The notes: generated from the letters alone by a model not told the origin. A DNA stretch of 11,508 bases from Actinomycetes bacterium (GCA_024640745.1 JAHEEL010000057.1:1-11508); one strand, 5' to 3'. Numbered from the stretch's first letter, positions 1 to 7,181 are shown. Numbers and translations: made by a program.

Positions 1-164
1 CACGTGAGGCGCGCAGCGTGCTCGGCGCCAACGGCATCACCCTCGAGTACCCGGTCATCCGGCACATGAACAACCTCGAGTCGGTCTACACGTATGAGGG
101 GACGAACGAGGTGCACTCACTGATCTTGGGCCAAGCGATCACCGGAATCGCTGCGTTCGAGTAG
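1..164 (+). CDS. Glutaryl-CoA dehydrogenase-like acyl-CoA dehydrogenase, C-terminal fragment
   Basis: The reading frame is open from base 3 and stops with TAG at 162-164; only the last 53 residues are in the window. The tail carries EYPVIRHMNNLESVYTYEGT followed by a stretch ending LGQAITGIAAFE, which matches the C-terminus of glutaryl-CoA dehydrogenases (human GCDH ends in a very similar RHMNNLE...YEGT...LGRAITGIQAF). The glutamate of YEGT (codon at 96-98) corresponds to the catalytic base of that family, which abstracts the alpha proton while FAD takes the hydride. GCDH converts glutaryl-CoA to crotonyl-CoA in lysine, tryptophan and aromatic degradation. It faces the next acyl-CoA dehydrogenase tail to tail with a 75-base gap. 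Substrate is inferred from family resemblance of the tail only; another acyl-CoA dehydrogenase of the same clade remains possible. Confidence 0.88.
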   Translation, partial: REARSVLGANGITLEYPVIRHMNNLESVYTYEGTNEVHSLILGQAITGIAAFE

Positions 165-239
165 ATCGCCGGTCACTGGGCACGCACGGCCGACCGCCCG
201 CTTCGGGCCGCGTGGAGGAGAATCGCGGTTTGGCGCTTC

Positions 240-1385
240 CTAGAGCCCAAGGCCGCGGCTGATGATCTCCTTCATGATCTCGGTGGTGCCGCCGTAGATC
301 GTCTGGAGGCGAGCGTCGAGGAAGGCCTGGGCGATCGGATACTCCATCATGTACCCGTAGCCTCCGTGGAGCTGAACACCGGCGTCGACGACTCGCCGCA
401 GCATCTCGGTAGTCCACCATTTCGCCTCGGCGGCCTGCTCGATCGAGAGGCGACCGGCGAGGTGCTCTTCGATGAGGCGATCGACGAACACGCGCCCGAG
501 ATCCACCTCGGTCTTGAGCTCGGCCAGCAGGAAGCGGCTGTGCTGGAAGCGCCCGATCGGACGACCGAATGCCATCCGCTCGCCGGCGTACGCGATCGTC
601 AAATCAAGCGCCGCCTCGGCGGCCGCAACAGCCCCGACGGCGATCGTGAGCCGCTCTTGAGGGAGATTCGCGACGAGCTGCATGAAGCCCGCGCCTTCGG
701 CGCCAAGCCGGTTGGTCACCGGAACATGGACGTCGCTGAAGAAGAGTTCCGCCGTGTCCTGGGCATGCATCCCCATCTTGTCGAGGTTTCGCCCACGCTC
801 GAAGCCCTCCATGCCGTCCTCGATGACGAGCAAGGTCAGGCCGCCGTGGGGGTCGGGGCTCGTTCTCGCAACAACCACCACGACATCGGCGTTGATGCCG
901 TTCGTGACGAACGTCTTCGATCCGTTCACGATGTAGTGATCTCCATCGAGGGTGGCCGCGGTGGTGATTGCGGCGAGGTCGGAACCGGTTCCCGGTTCCG
1001 TCATCGCAATTGCCGTCATGAGGTCGCCGGCGGCCAGGCCGGGCAGCCACCGCCGGCGCTGGTCGGCGTCGGCGTAGCCAAGGAAATAGGGGATGCAGAC
1101 GTCATTGTGCAGCGTGATGCAGAGACCGGAGGCGGCTGCACCGGACGCCGTCACGACCTCGTCGATGATCGCGTTGTAGCGGTAGTCGTCGACGCCACCG
1201 CCTCCGTGGTCCTCCGGGATCGCCATTCCGAGGAGGCCCTGCCGGCCGGCGGCCCGGAACATCGCCTTGTCGACGATGCCTTGCTCGCTCCACGCTTCAT
1301 GGTTGGGCGTGATCTCGGCAGCAACGAACCGTTGGACGCTCTCGCGGAACAGCTCGTGCTCTGGCTCGAAGATGGTGCGGCGCAT
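240..1385 (-). CDS. Acyl-CoA dehydrogenase, long-chain (LCAD/ACADL)-like
   Basis: A 381-residue protein of full family length. It is an FAD enzyme that introduces the trans-2 double bond into acyl-CoA in beta-oxidation and passes electrons to ETF. Visible landmarks: TEPGTGSDL at 129-137 and GSKTFVTNG at 155-163 (FAD/substrate middle domain), RMAFGRPIGRFQ at 270-281, QLHGGYGYMMEYPI at 338-351, and the C-terminal IYGGTTEIMKEII. In MCAD the catalytic Glu lies in YEGT; here that position is Gly365. Glu244 in LPQERL instead lines up with the catalytic Glu of mammalian LCAD, whose C-terminal YGGTNEIMKELIAR is also closely matched. Substrate chain length is not provable from this. Upstream of the ATG is GGAGG about 5-6 bases away, and a TACGGT -10-like box at 1409-1414 (minus strand). 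It is divergent from maf, 63 bases apart. Confidence 0.94.
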   Translation of the reverse strand: MRRTIFEPEHELFRESVQRFVAAEITPNHEAWSEQGIVDKAMFRAAGRQGLLGMAIPEDHGGGGVDDYRYNAIIDEVVTASGAAASGLCITLHNDVCIPYFLGYADADQRRRWLPGLAAGDLMTAIAMTEPGTGSDLAAITTAATLDGDHYIVNGSKTFVTNGINADVVVVVARTSPDPHGGLTLLVIEDGMEGFERGRNLDKMGMHAQDTAELFFSDVHVPVTNRLGAEGAGFMQLVANLPQERLTIAVGAVAAAEAALDLTIAYAGERMAFGRPIGRFQHSRFLLAELKTEVDLGRVFVDRLIEEHLAGRLSIEQAAEAKWWTTEMLRRVVDAGVQLHGGYGYMMEYPIAQAFLDARLQTIYGGTTEIMKEIISRGLGL

Positions 1386-1408
1386 CAGACCTCCACGACG
1401 ACGAGCAG

Positions 1409-1414
1409 ACCGTA
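1409..1414 (-). promoter_or_regulatory. Putative -10 box (TACGGT) for the acyl-CoA dehydrogenase gene
   Basis: Read on the minus strand the bases give TACGGT, fitting the actinobacterial TAnnnT -10 consensus. Transcription from about 1402 would leave a 17-base leader carrying the GGAGG ribosome site. I see no convincing -35 element. Confidence 0.35.
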
Positions 1415-1448
1415 CCGCATCCGCCGGGAGGCATGCGAGACTGGCGGC

Positions 1449-2021
1449 ATGCCCGAGCTCATCCTTGCCAGCAGTTCACCTCGTCGACAGCTCCTGCTGA
1501 GTGCCGCCGGCCTCGATTTCAGCATCCAAGCCCCCGATATCGACGAGCGTATGGTCGACGGCGAGGATCCTGATCGAATGGTGGTGCGCTTGGCACGAGA
1601 GAAGGCACTCGCCATCGAGGCAAACCCCGACGTGGTGGTCCTCGGCGCGGATACCACCGTCGTGCTCGACGGGCTGATCCTCGGCAAGCCGGCTGACGAG
1701 GCGGCCGCCGCGGAAATGCTGCTCTCGATTGCCGGACGCACACATGTCGTCATCAGTGGATGGGCGCTCGTTCGAGGCGGCCGGCTGCTGGAGGACGGCT
1801 TCGAGACCACGCTCGTCTCCATGCGAGCCGTCGATCCCGAAGAAGCGGCGGCCTACGCCGCATCCGGTGAACCACTCGACAAGGCCGGAGCGTACGCGCT
1901 CCAGGGCGTGGGGGCGCGATTCGTGGCGAGCATTGCCGGCTCACGCGGGAACGTCGTCGGATTGCCGCTGCGGCCCGTCGTCGCCGCCCTTCGCCGAGCG
2001 GGAATCGCCATCGACCGCTAG
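1449..2021 (+). CDS. maf: Maf-like nucleoside triphosphate pyrophosphatase (YhdE-type, dTTP/UTP)
   Basis: A 190-residue protein of normal Maf length. The family hydrolyses non-canonical or specific nucleoside triphosphates to the monophosphate plus pyrophosphate; the YhdE branch acts on dTTP and UTP and is linked to septum formation and nucleotide-pool cleaning. Motifs: ASSSPRR at 7-13, GADT at 67-70 with the presumed catalytic Asp68, GK at 79-80, GEPLDKAGAYALQG at 140-153 and GSRGNVVGLPL at 164-174. The frame is open far upstream, but the family start at MPELILASSSPRR is unambiguous. No Shine-Dalgarno is well placed: a GGGAGG lies 17 bases upstream, too far. A GAGACT at 1437-1442, six bases before the ATG, could be a poor leaderless -10. 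It lies divergent from the acyl-CoA dehydrogenase and tail to tail with the aldehyde dehydrogenase gene (31-base gap). The dTTP/UTP preference is inferred from the motif pattern. Confidence 0.95.
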   Translation: MPELILASSSPRRQLLLSAAGLDFSIQAPDIDERMVDGEDPDRMVVRLAREKALAIEANPDVVVLGADTTVVLDGLILGKPADEAAAAEMLLSIAGRTHVVISGWALVRGGRLLEDGFETTLVSMRAVDPEEAAAYAASGEPLDKAGAYALQGVGARFVASIAGSRGNVVGLPLRPVVAALRRAGIAIDR

Positions 2022-2052
2022 CACCGTCCCCGCTCCCGAGCCGACTCCGTTC

Positions 2053-3759
2053 CTACGCCCGCAGAGCGGCGATGAGCAGGGCAGGGACGGGTGCGAAGGA
2101 ACCCGTCACCGCGCGCTCCGAGGCAAGCCGTCCGATGATCGCCGCGTTCGGGTTGGTGACGTAATAGGGCGGGAGCGGTTCGACGTGCAAGACGCGTTGC
2201 CGCAGCGTTCTCGGGAACGGCGCAAACGGGCCCCGCACCACCGTCCGCTCCACGCCTTCGAGCATGAGCGCGTTGTGGACGATGCCGTTGCCGGACCCGA
2301 TGTCGTTGCGAGGACTGCCGGGGAACCCACCCCACGTCGCACGGGTCATCGCAAACGCGACGCCCACCCATGAGTTCACCGCAACGGTTCCATAGCGAAG
2401 GCTGTCGATGGCACGCGCCAGCGCTTCCGCGTGCTGCGCCGCCGTTGCGGGGTGGACGATGAGGTTCACCCCGAGGTTCCCCGCGAGCCGCTCGTTTGCG
2501 AACGAGACTGCGTTGTCGAGGTACTCGGCCGGATCGGCCCCCGGGAGACGCACGACGCCCAGGACCGCGCCGAAGAACTCTGTGGTGAAGCATGCCTCAT
2601 CCTGAACGGCGGGATCCAAGCTGGTGATCAGCGTCACGGGGGAGTCACCGTCGGTGAGGATCTCGGCGTCCGGGTGGTCGGTGAGCGCCGCTCGATGGCG
2701 ATCCTCGACGCCGGGATAGTAGGCGCCTCGCCACGCCAGCTTCGGGACGACCGCCCGCACCGCATCGAGGAGATCGTCGGCTTGGTCCCACTCCGCGGGG
2801 AGCACGAGGACCTGGCAGGCAACACAGTTGAAGCCGTGGTTGTGGAGCTTCTGTGTCACGAGGTGCTCGGCCTGGTGCTTCAGGTCCGCCTCCGACCAAC
2901 GGCCTCCCACCACGATGGTGGGCCCAACACCGCCGAGCTCGCTGGTGATCGATGCCGTGATGACGGGATCGTCTGCGGCCTTGCGGACGGCCGCATCTTC
3001 GCCGGTTCCGTAGACGATGGCATCGTGGGTACGCGTTGCCCCGGTGACATGAATCCGATCGACGCCCGGATGGCGCGTGAGGTACGCCCCGGTGTCGGCA
3101 TCGCCGTACACCAAACGGACGAAGCCCCCTTGGATGAGTGTGCCAAACAGGTGCTCGAAGAAGGGACCGAGATAGGCATTGACCGGGTTGAACTTGAGAG
3201 CAACGGTGGAGCCGTGAACGAACAGCTCCGTCAGCACGTCGAGGGCAGGGATCGCTGCGATGTTGCCGGCGCCGAGTACTACCGCAACCGCGCCTCGAGG
3301 TTCGGGCTGCCGATAGAAGGAGGCGGCCCGCCGCTCGATCTCCTCCTCGGTCACGCCGGGCTGCATCCACACGTCGGCGGTGTGACCACTCAACAGCACC
3401 CGATCCTCGAGCGTGGTTGGGAAGACGCGAACCGCGGCGCGCCCGTTGGGCAGAACGCGCGTCGAGATTCCCGACAGCACCGGCTCGCCCGCCTCGATCC
3501 GCCGCAAGGTCTGGGCGAACGCGGCGGCGGCCGACGCGACGGCGTACGGCCCGGACGTCCACTCTTCTCCCACATGCGGGGAGTCAATCGGGATGTGCTT
3601 GGCATCCGCAGATGCTCGAACCCAGTCGGAGGCGACGTCACCCACCCGTCTTCGGACATCGTTGAGGATGAAGATCTTGGTAGGGAGGGGGAGGCGGGCC
3701 CACCGGAGGCGGTTCGCGGCAAGTGTGTCGAGGGCCTCGTCGATCACCGTCGCGTTCAT
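2053..3759 (-). CDS. Aldehyde dehydrogenase family protein, atypical 568-residue form
   Basis: The frame is open further upstream to 4212, but there it overlaps msrB antisense. I chose the ATG at 3757-3759 because it follows a perfectly placed TAnnnT box and the coding pattern begins there. By eye the ALDH fold is clear: GAGNIAAIPALDVLTEL at 163-179, LKFNP at 188-192 (cofactor-site Lys189), HVTGATRTHD at 237-246, SELGGVGP at 273-280 with Glu274 matching the general base, and EFFGAVLGVV at 394-403. The catalytic cysteine motif is GFNC (Cys312) instead of GQxC, with a second Cys315. The protein is some 70 residues longer than the usual ~500, with extra N-terminal and C-terminal sequence. It should oxidise an aldehyde with NAD(P)+, or reduce an acyl thioester; the substrate is unknown. 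It is head to head with msrB. Confidence 0.88.
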   Translation of the reverse strand: MNATVIDEALDTLAANRLRWARLPLPTKIFILNDVRRRVGDVASDWVRASADAKHIPIDSPHVGEEWTSGPYAVASAAAAFAQTLRRIEAGEPVLSGISTRVLPNGRAAVRVFPTTLEDRVLLSGHTADVWMQPGVTEEEIERRAASFYRQPEPRGAVAVVLGAGNIAAIPALDVLTELFVHGSTVALKFNPVNAYLGPFFEHLFGTLIQGGFVRLVYGDADTGAYLTRHPGVDRIHVTGATRTHDAIVYGTGEDAAVRKAADDPVITASITSELGGVGPTIVVGGRWSEADLKHQAEHLVTQKLHNHGFNCVACQVLVLPAEWDQADDLLDAVRAVVPKLAWRGAYYPGVEDRHRAALTDHPDAEILTDGDSPVTLITSLDPAVQDEACFTTEFFGAVLGVVRLPGADPAEYLDNAVSFANERLAGNLGVNLIVHPATAAQHAEALARAIDSLRYGTVAVNSWVGVAFAMTRATWGGFPGSPRNDIGSGNGIVHNALMLEGVERTVVRGPFAPFPRTLRQRVLHVEPLPPYYVTNPNAAIIGRLASERAVTGSFAPVPALLIAALRA

Positions 3760-3765
3760 GGGTGA

Positions 3766-3771
3766 ACGGTA
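3766..3771 (-). promoter_or_regulatory. Leaderless-type -10 box (TACCGT) of the aldehyde dehydrogenase gene
   Basis: On the minus strand TACCGT is followed by six bases and then the ATG, which puts the predicted transcription start on the A of the start codon. This is the actinobacterial leaderless arrangement, and it supports the chosen start over the longer open frame. No Shine-Dalgarno and no clear -35 box are visible. Confidence 0.5.
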
Positions 3772-3870
3772 GCGGGCCGAGCTGCTGTGTCGGTTGTTGC
3801 GCGGCCGGAGCGCCGTGCCGGCACAGGCCGTTGACGGGAAAAAGGCCGCTCGATGCCGGATGCGCGACAG

Positions 3871-3876
3871 TAGCCT
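3871..3876 (+). promoter_or_regulatory. Leaderless-type -10 box (TAGCCT) of msrB
   Basis: TAGCCT fits TAnnnT and is separated from the msrB ATG by seven bases, so transcription would begin at or one base before the start codon. There is no Shine-Dalgarno. The same hexamer occurs before the SpoU-methylase and trkA genes. No -35 element is evident at 16-18 bases. Confidence 0.5.
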
Positions 3877-3883
3877 CGCCTGC

Positions 3884-4279
3884 ATGAGCGACAACACCAA
3901 CGACGAACTCTTCGAGAAGTTGACGCCGCTGCAGTACCACGTCACCCAGGAGGCGGGGACGGAACGGGCGTTCACCGGCGAGTATTGGGACGCCAAGGAC
4001 TCCGGCACGTACCGGTGCGTGGTCTGCGACGCCGAGCTCTTCTCGAGCGACACCAAGTACGACTCAGGGACGGGTTGGCCGAGCTTCTGGGAACCGACCG
4101 ACACTTCGGTCGTCGACACCCGGGAGGACCGGAGCCTGTTGAGCGTACGAACCGAAGTCGTCTGCTCGAACTGTGGAGCCCACCTCGGCCACGTGTTCAG
4201 CGACGGTCCCAACCCGACCGGTCTTCGCTACTGCATCAACTCGGCGTCGCTGAACCTCGACCCCGCGGCGGACGAGTAG
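3884..4279 (+). CDS. msrB: Peptide-methionine (R)-S-oxide reductase MsrB
   Basis: A 131-residue protein, the normal length for stand-alone MsrB. It reduces the R epimer of methionine sulfoxide in proteins, repairing oxidative damage in the cytoplasm. Motifs: LTPLQYHVTQEAGTERAF at 13-30; two zinc CxxC pairs, Cys45/Cys48 (CVVC) and Cys94/Cys97 (CSNC); GTGWPSF at 62-68; GAHLGHVF at 98-105; and the catalytic Cys117 in RYCINSASL. The frame is open upstream to 3794, but that extension has no family resemblance, and the TAGCCT box seven bases before this ATG supports leaderless translation here. The usual resolving cysteine position should be checked by alignment. It is divergent from the aldehyde dehydrogenase gene and 83 bases upstream of the YegP gene. 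Confidence 0.97.
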   Translation: MSDNTNDELFEKLTPLQYHVTQEAGTERAFTGEYWDAKDSGTYRCVVCDAELFSSDTKYDSGTGWPSFWEPTDTSVVDTREDRSLLSVRTEVVCSNCGAHLGHVFSDGPNPTGLRYCINSASLNLDPAADE

Positions 4280-4323
4280 TTGTCGCGTTCCGGCGTTGAT
4301 CGGTACCGGAGGATTTCGCGAGC

Positions 4324-4329
4324 TATGGT
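4324..4329 (+). promoter_or_regulatory. Putative -10 box (TATGGT) for the YegP-like gene
   Basis: TATGGT fits TAnnnT and would start transcription near 4336, leaving a short leader that contains the strong AAGGAGG ribosome site. A TTGATC at 4296-4301 is 22 bases away, too far for a standard -35, so the call rests on the -10 box alone. Confidence 0.3.
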
Positions 4330-4347
4330 GCATGGCGTTCCACACAC

Positions 4348-4354
4348 AAGGAGG
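4348..4354 (+). promoter_or_regulatory. Strong ribosome binding site AAGGAGG
   Basis: AAGGAGG is a near-perfect anti-16S match, eight bases before the ATG at 4363. It fixes the start of the small YegP-like gene and stands out because several neighbouring genes have no Shine-Dalgarno at all, which suggests high translation of this small protein. Confidence 0.8.
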
Positions 4355-4362
4355 GGACGCGC

Positions 4363-4545
4363 ATGGCCGGCAAGGGTGAGCTTTACCAGCAGAAGAACGG
4401 CAAGTGGGCATTCCGGGTCAAGGCCTCGAACGGTCAGATCGTGGCCGCGAGCCAGGGATATGCCAAACGCGCTTCGGCACGCTCGACGCTCGAGAAGCTC
4501 CTCAAGGGCGCCTACGACGGCCCAATCGTCGAGCCCGGGAAATAG
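4363..4545 (+). CDS. YegP / DUF1508 family small protein
   Basis: A 60-residue protein with one copy of the DUF1508 (YegP) repeat: an N-terminal strand with a KNGKWAFRVKASNGQIVAAS core at 11-30, then QGYAKRASARSTLEKLLKGA at 31-50. This matches the family pattern of a strand, a G-W-R/F-R-L/V-K-A-x-N-G turn, and a Y-x-x-K-x-x-A helix. E. coli YegP has two such repeats; single-repeat forms are common in actinobacteria. The molecular function is not established. Translation should be strong given AAGGAGG eight bases upstream. The gene is followed 14 bases after its stop by a perfect hairpin, so it is probably a one-gene transcript or shares one with msrB. Confidence 0.9.
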   Translation: MAGKGELYQQKNGKWAFRVKASNGQIVAASQGYAKRASARSTLEKLLKGAYDGPIVEPGK

Positions 4546-4559
4546 CGCTCACGGATTCG

Positions 4560-4588
4560 ATGGACCGCCGCCTGACGCGGCGGTCCAT
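4560..4588 (+). terminator. Hairpin terminator-like inverted repeat after the YegP-like gene
   Basis: A perfect 12-bp stem (4560-4571 pairs with 4577-4588) encloses a five-base loop CTGAC. The stem is GC-rich. Only TTC follows, not a run of T, so it is an actinobacterial-style terminator without a strong U tract, or a structure insulating the P450 gene from upstream transcription. Confidence 0.65.
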
Positions 4589-4595
4589 TCGCGTC

Positions 4596-4601
4596 TACCG
4601 T
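4596..4601 (+). promoter_or_regulatory. Putative -10 box (TACCGT) of the P450 gene
   Basis: TACCGT fits TAnnnT and matches the box before the aldehyde dehydrogenase gene. Transcription would begin near 4608, four bases before the ATG at 4612 and after the alternative GTG at 4600, so it favours the ATG start. There is no Shine-Dalgarno for either start. Confidence 0.35.
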
Positions 4602-4611
4602 GGCGTTCGCC

Positions 4612-5820
4612 ATGATTGACTTCTCCGACGGCACGTTTCTGCAGGATCCGTATCCCACCCTGAACGCCGTGCGAGAGGAAACCGCGATCTTCGATCAGCG
4701 CGATGAGGCAGGCATGCAACGATGGTTCCTCACGCGGTACGACGACGTGTTTCGCGCGCTTCGCGACCGCCGTCTCGGGCGCGTTCCCGAACCAATCATG
4801 ACGAGCGATGACGTGGGCCTACCCCCGCCGCGGGACGATTGGAAGCCCTACTACGACATCGAACAGTGGTCGCTCCTGATGCTGGAACCACCCGAACATC
4901 GCCGGCTGCGCCAACTCATCTACCGCGAATTCACACCGAAGCGGGTGGAGGAGCTTCGCCCGGTGGTCTCTGAGCATGCTGAGCGACTCCTCCAGCAAGC
5001 TGCGGCAGGTTCTACCTTCGATCTCCTCGCTGATTTCGCGCAGCCGTTCTCCGTGCATGTGATCGCGGAGTTACTCGGCGCGCCCATCCAAGACTGGCCC
5101 CGCTACCTCGACTGGTCGCATCGGATCGTCAAGATGTACGAGTTGGATACCACCGAAGACCAGGCCGCGGCCGCGGTGACAGCCTCACAGGAGTTCGGTG
5201 ACTGGTGTCGCGAGCTCATCGATCGACGGCGCCGCTCACCCGGCAGCGACCTGATCTCCGGTCTCTGCACCGTCGAAACATCCGATGGCCGACTCAGCGA
5301 CGATGAGATCGTCTCGACCATCATCCTCCTGCTCAACGCCGGCCACGAAGCGACCGTCAACGCGCTAGGGAATGGAATGGTCTCGCTGCTCGACGCCGAA
5401 GGTGCGTGGGCGTCGGTTTGCAACCGTGACGTGCGGGCGAGAGACGCGATCGAAGAGATGATCCGGTTCGACCCCCCGCTCCAGCTCTTCGAGCGTTGGG
5501 TTCTCGGTGACGACGTCTCCTACGGGGGGCGTGCGTTCGCTGCGGGCGAGAAGATCGCGATGCTCTTCGGTTCAGCGAATCGAGATCCTCGACACTTCCC
5601 TGAACCCGACACGTTCGTGGTTACCCGCGCCGACGCATCACACATCACGTTCGGCGGTGGAATCCACACGTGTATCGGAGCGCCGCTCGCACGCCTCGAG
5701 CTCTCGGTTGCGCTCGAGGCGCTCATCGCGGTCGTTCCCGAGCTCCGCCTGGCGCAGGTACCGGTGCGGAACCCCGCGTTCGTCATCCACGGCTATGAGT
5801 CGGTGATTGTGGCCGCATAG
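4612..5820 (+). CDS. Cytochrome P450
   Basis: A 402-residue soluble bacterial P450 (406 if the GTG at 4600 is used). It is a heme monooxygenase that inserts one atom of O2 into a substrate with electrons from a ferredoxin/reductase pair; neither partner is in the window. Landmarks: LEPPEHRRLR at 91-100 (helix C heme-propionate region), NAGHEAT at 242-248 (I-helix oxygen-activation motif with the acid-alcohol pair intact), the ExxR pair Glu282/Arg285 in EEMIRFDPP, and FGGGIHTCIGAPLARLEL at 347-364 with heme-ligating Cys354. There is no membrane anchor, as expected for class I actinobacterial P450s. The substrate cannot be told. The gene is convergent with the SRPBCC gene; a functional link between the two is not shown. 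Confidence 0.95.
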   Translation: MIDFSDGTFLQDPYPTLNAVREETAIFDQRDEAGMQRWFLTRYDDVFRALRDRRLGRVPEPIMTSDDVGLPPPRDDWKPYYDIEQWSLLMLEPPEHRRLRQLIYREFTPKRVEELRPVVSEHAERLLQQAAAGSTFDLLADFAQPFSVHVIAELLGAPIQDWPRYLDWSHRIVKMYELDTTEDQAAAAVTASQEFGDWCRELIDRRRRSPGSDLISGLCTVETSDGRLSDDEIVSTIILLLNAGHEATVNALGNGMVSLLDAEGAWASVCNRDVRARDAIEEMIRFDPPLQLFERWVLGDDVSYGGRAFAAGEKIAMLFGSANRDPRHFPEPDTFVVTRADASHITFGGGIHTCIGAPLARLELSVALEALIAVVPELRLAQVPVRNPAFVIHGYESVIVAA

Positions 5821-5950
5821 GTGTCGGAACGATGCCGCTCTCCAACTGGTCCGGGACGACTGACCGACTGCACGCGGGCATCGGTCCGCCACGATGTGCC
5901 TGATCGTCCGTGCGATCAATCGGTCTGCCGATGTGGGAGGGCGCCTGTGG

Positions 5951-6394
5951 TCAGAGGCTGCTGCGTATGGCCTCCGACCACCGACTCATCATTCCTTCGA
6001 ACGAAGCGTCGCGGTAGGCGTCGAATGCCTTCGGATCGCCTCCAGGCAGGAGCGTCAGGTCATACGTCACCGAGACCACGCACCGGCCGGCCGACGTATC
6101 GGCGCAGCTGATCCTGACCGTGCCTGCGTGACAGCCGGGCGTGACGCGAGCGTATTCGGCGGTGTATCGATCCGTGTCGATTGCGTGGACCACCCATATC
6201 GTTTTCGAGCCATCGGCCGTCGTGGTGAAGACGGTTCCCGGCGTCTCCGACGGTCGGCCTGCGGGGTAGGTGGGACTCCATCCCGGGACCCAGCTCCGCT
6301 CTCCCTCCGGCGTGAAGAGCCAAATCGCCTCGCGAGCGGGAAGACTCAGGCGGAACCGGCCAGACGCAATGCTCCTCGTCACAACACGCTCCAT
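5951..6394 (-). CDS. SRPBCC (START/Bet v1-like) family protein
   Basis: A 147-residue protein, the usual size for single-domain SRPBCC proteins, which form a helix-grip fold around a hydrophobic cavity and bind lipids, polyketides or other small ligands. The segment LFTPEGERSWVPGWSP at 26-41, an acidic/Trp-rich central strand (IWVVHAIDTDRYTAEY) and the long C-terminal helix (AFDAYRDASFEGMMSRWSEA) fit the family by eye. There is no signal peptide. It has three cysteines (88, 97, 105) within 18 residues, possibly structural. The start is uncertain: the frame stays open upstream, no Shine-Dalgarno or TAnnnT box precedes this ATG, and upstream residues look non-coding. It lies 142 bases downstream of the SpoU methylase gene on the same strand and may be read from that promoter. 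The ligand is unknown. Confidence 0.78.
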   Translation of the reverse strand: MERVVTRSIASGRFRLSLPAREAIWLFTPEGERSWVPGWSPTYPAGRPSETPGTVFTTTADGSKTIWVVHAIDTDRYTAEYARVTPGCHAGTVRISCADTSAGRCVVSVTYDLTLLPGGDPKAFDAYRDASFEGMMSRWSEAIRSSL

Positions 6395-6536
6395 CAGTCG
6401 ACTTCGACCCGGATGATCGTCTTCGATCGCGGCTGATGCACATGGTGCACCTGACGGAAGCGGTACCGAGCGATCCCGGGCGAGGACAGCCTGGGTCAAA
6501 CGTCGAAGTTCTGTAGACGCACGGCGGCCCGATGCG

Positions 6537-7175
6537 CTACGGCGACGGCGGCGGTCTGAACGAGACGTGTTGACGCACCCAAGTGTGCATCGCGATTCCG
6601 GAGGCGACCCCCGCATTGATCGATCGTGTCGAACCGAATTGTCCGATCGAACAGATGACTGCGCAGGCTTCTCGCATGGCGTCGGACAATCCCGGCCCTT
6701 CCTGGCCAAAGACGAGCATGCAGCGCTCCGGAAGCTTTGTGGTCTCGATTGGCGTCGAGTCCGGCAGGATGTCGATACCGATGAGCGGCAGATCCTCCGC
6801 CGCAGCCCACGCAACGAGCGCCTCGGCGGTGGGGTGGTGGCGGATATGCTGGTATCGGTCGGTCACCATGGCGCCGCGCCGGTTCCACCGACGCCTCCCA
6901 ACGATGTGTACTTCCGCGGCGAGAAACGCGTTGGCATTGCGCACGACGGTGCCGATGTTGAAGTCGTGCTGCCAATTCTCGACCGCGACGTGGTACGAGT
7001 GCCGGCGTCGGTCGAGGTCGGCGACAATTGCCTCCCGGGTCCAGTAGCGATAGCGGTCGACGACATTCCGCCGGTCGCCTTCGGCGAGCAGCGCAGGGTC
7101 AAGCCGGTCGTCGACCGGCCACGGTTCGGGCATCGGACCGACTCCAACCTCTCGGCGGTCGCGTTCGGGGTTCAT
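6537..7175 (-). CDS. SpoU/TrmH-family RNA 2'-O-methyltransferase
   Basis: A 212-residue protein with the three SPOUT class motifs: motif 1 NIGTVVRNANAF at 73-84, motif 2 LVFGQEGPGLSDAM at 154-167, and motif 3 IGQFGSTRSINAGVASGIAMHTW at 177-199, which builds the knotted SAM pocket. The invariant Arg79 and Asn80 of motif 1 are present. The family methylates ribose 2'-OH groups of tRNA or rRNA using SAM. The exact target (tRNA G18, an anticodon-loop position, or 23S rRNA) cannot be assigned from sequence alone. The ~60 N-terminal residues are arginine-rich and may bind RNA. The ATG at 7175 is preceded by TAGCCT with six bases between, a leaderless layout; a second Met at residue 15 is a weaker choice. 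It is divergent from the copper operon. Confidence 0.92.
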   Translation of the reverse strand: MNPERDRREVGVGPMPEPWPVDDRLDPALLAEGDRRNVVDRYRYWTREAIVADLDRRRHSYHVAVENWQHDFNIGTVVRNANAFLAAEVHIVGRRRWNRRGAMVTDRYQHIRHHPTAEALVAWAAAEDLPLIGIDILPDSTPIETTKLPERCMLVFGQEGPGLSDAMREACAVICSIGQFGSTRSINAGVASGIAMHTWVRQHVSFRPPPSP

Positions 7176-7181
7176 CTGGAC

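Noticed and set aside
196..208. Small hairpin GCCCG-CTT-CGGGC between the two convergent acyl-CoA dehydrogenase genes
   Set aside because: The stem is only five base pairs with a three-base loop and no T run on either side; expected often by chance in this GC-rich DNA.
366..1448. Long + strand open frame upstream of maf
   Set aside because: It lies antisense to the well-supported acyl-CoA dehydrogenase gene and shows no protein-family features; the Maf family start is at 1449.
3760..4212. N-terminal 151-residue extension of the aldehyde dehydrogenase frame
   Set aside because: It is antisense to msrB, has no ALDH resemblance, and a leaderless promoter box sits right before the downstream ATG.
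4600..4611. GTG at 4600 as start of the P450
   Set aside because: It overlaps the likely -10 box TACCGT and adds only four residues outside the family's conserved region; the ATG at 4612 is preferred, though not proven.
5901..5918. Six-bp inverted repeat TGATCG/CGATCA between the convergent P450 and SRPBCC genes
   Set aside because: The stem is short and only moderately stable with no T run; it could be a bidirectional terminator but the evidence is too thin to annotate.
6437..6449. Short palindrome TGCAC-ATG-GTGCA upstream of the SRPBCC gene
   Set aside because: A five-bp stem without a promoter next to it; not enough to call an operator.
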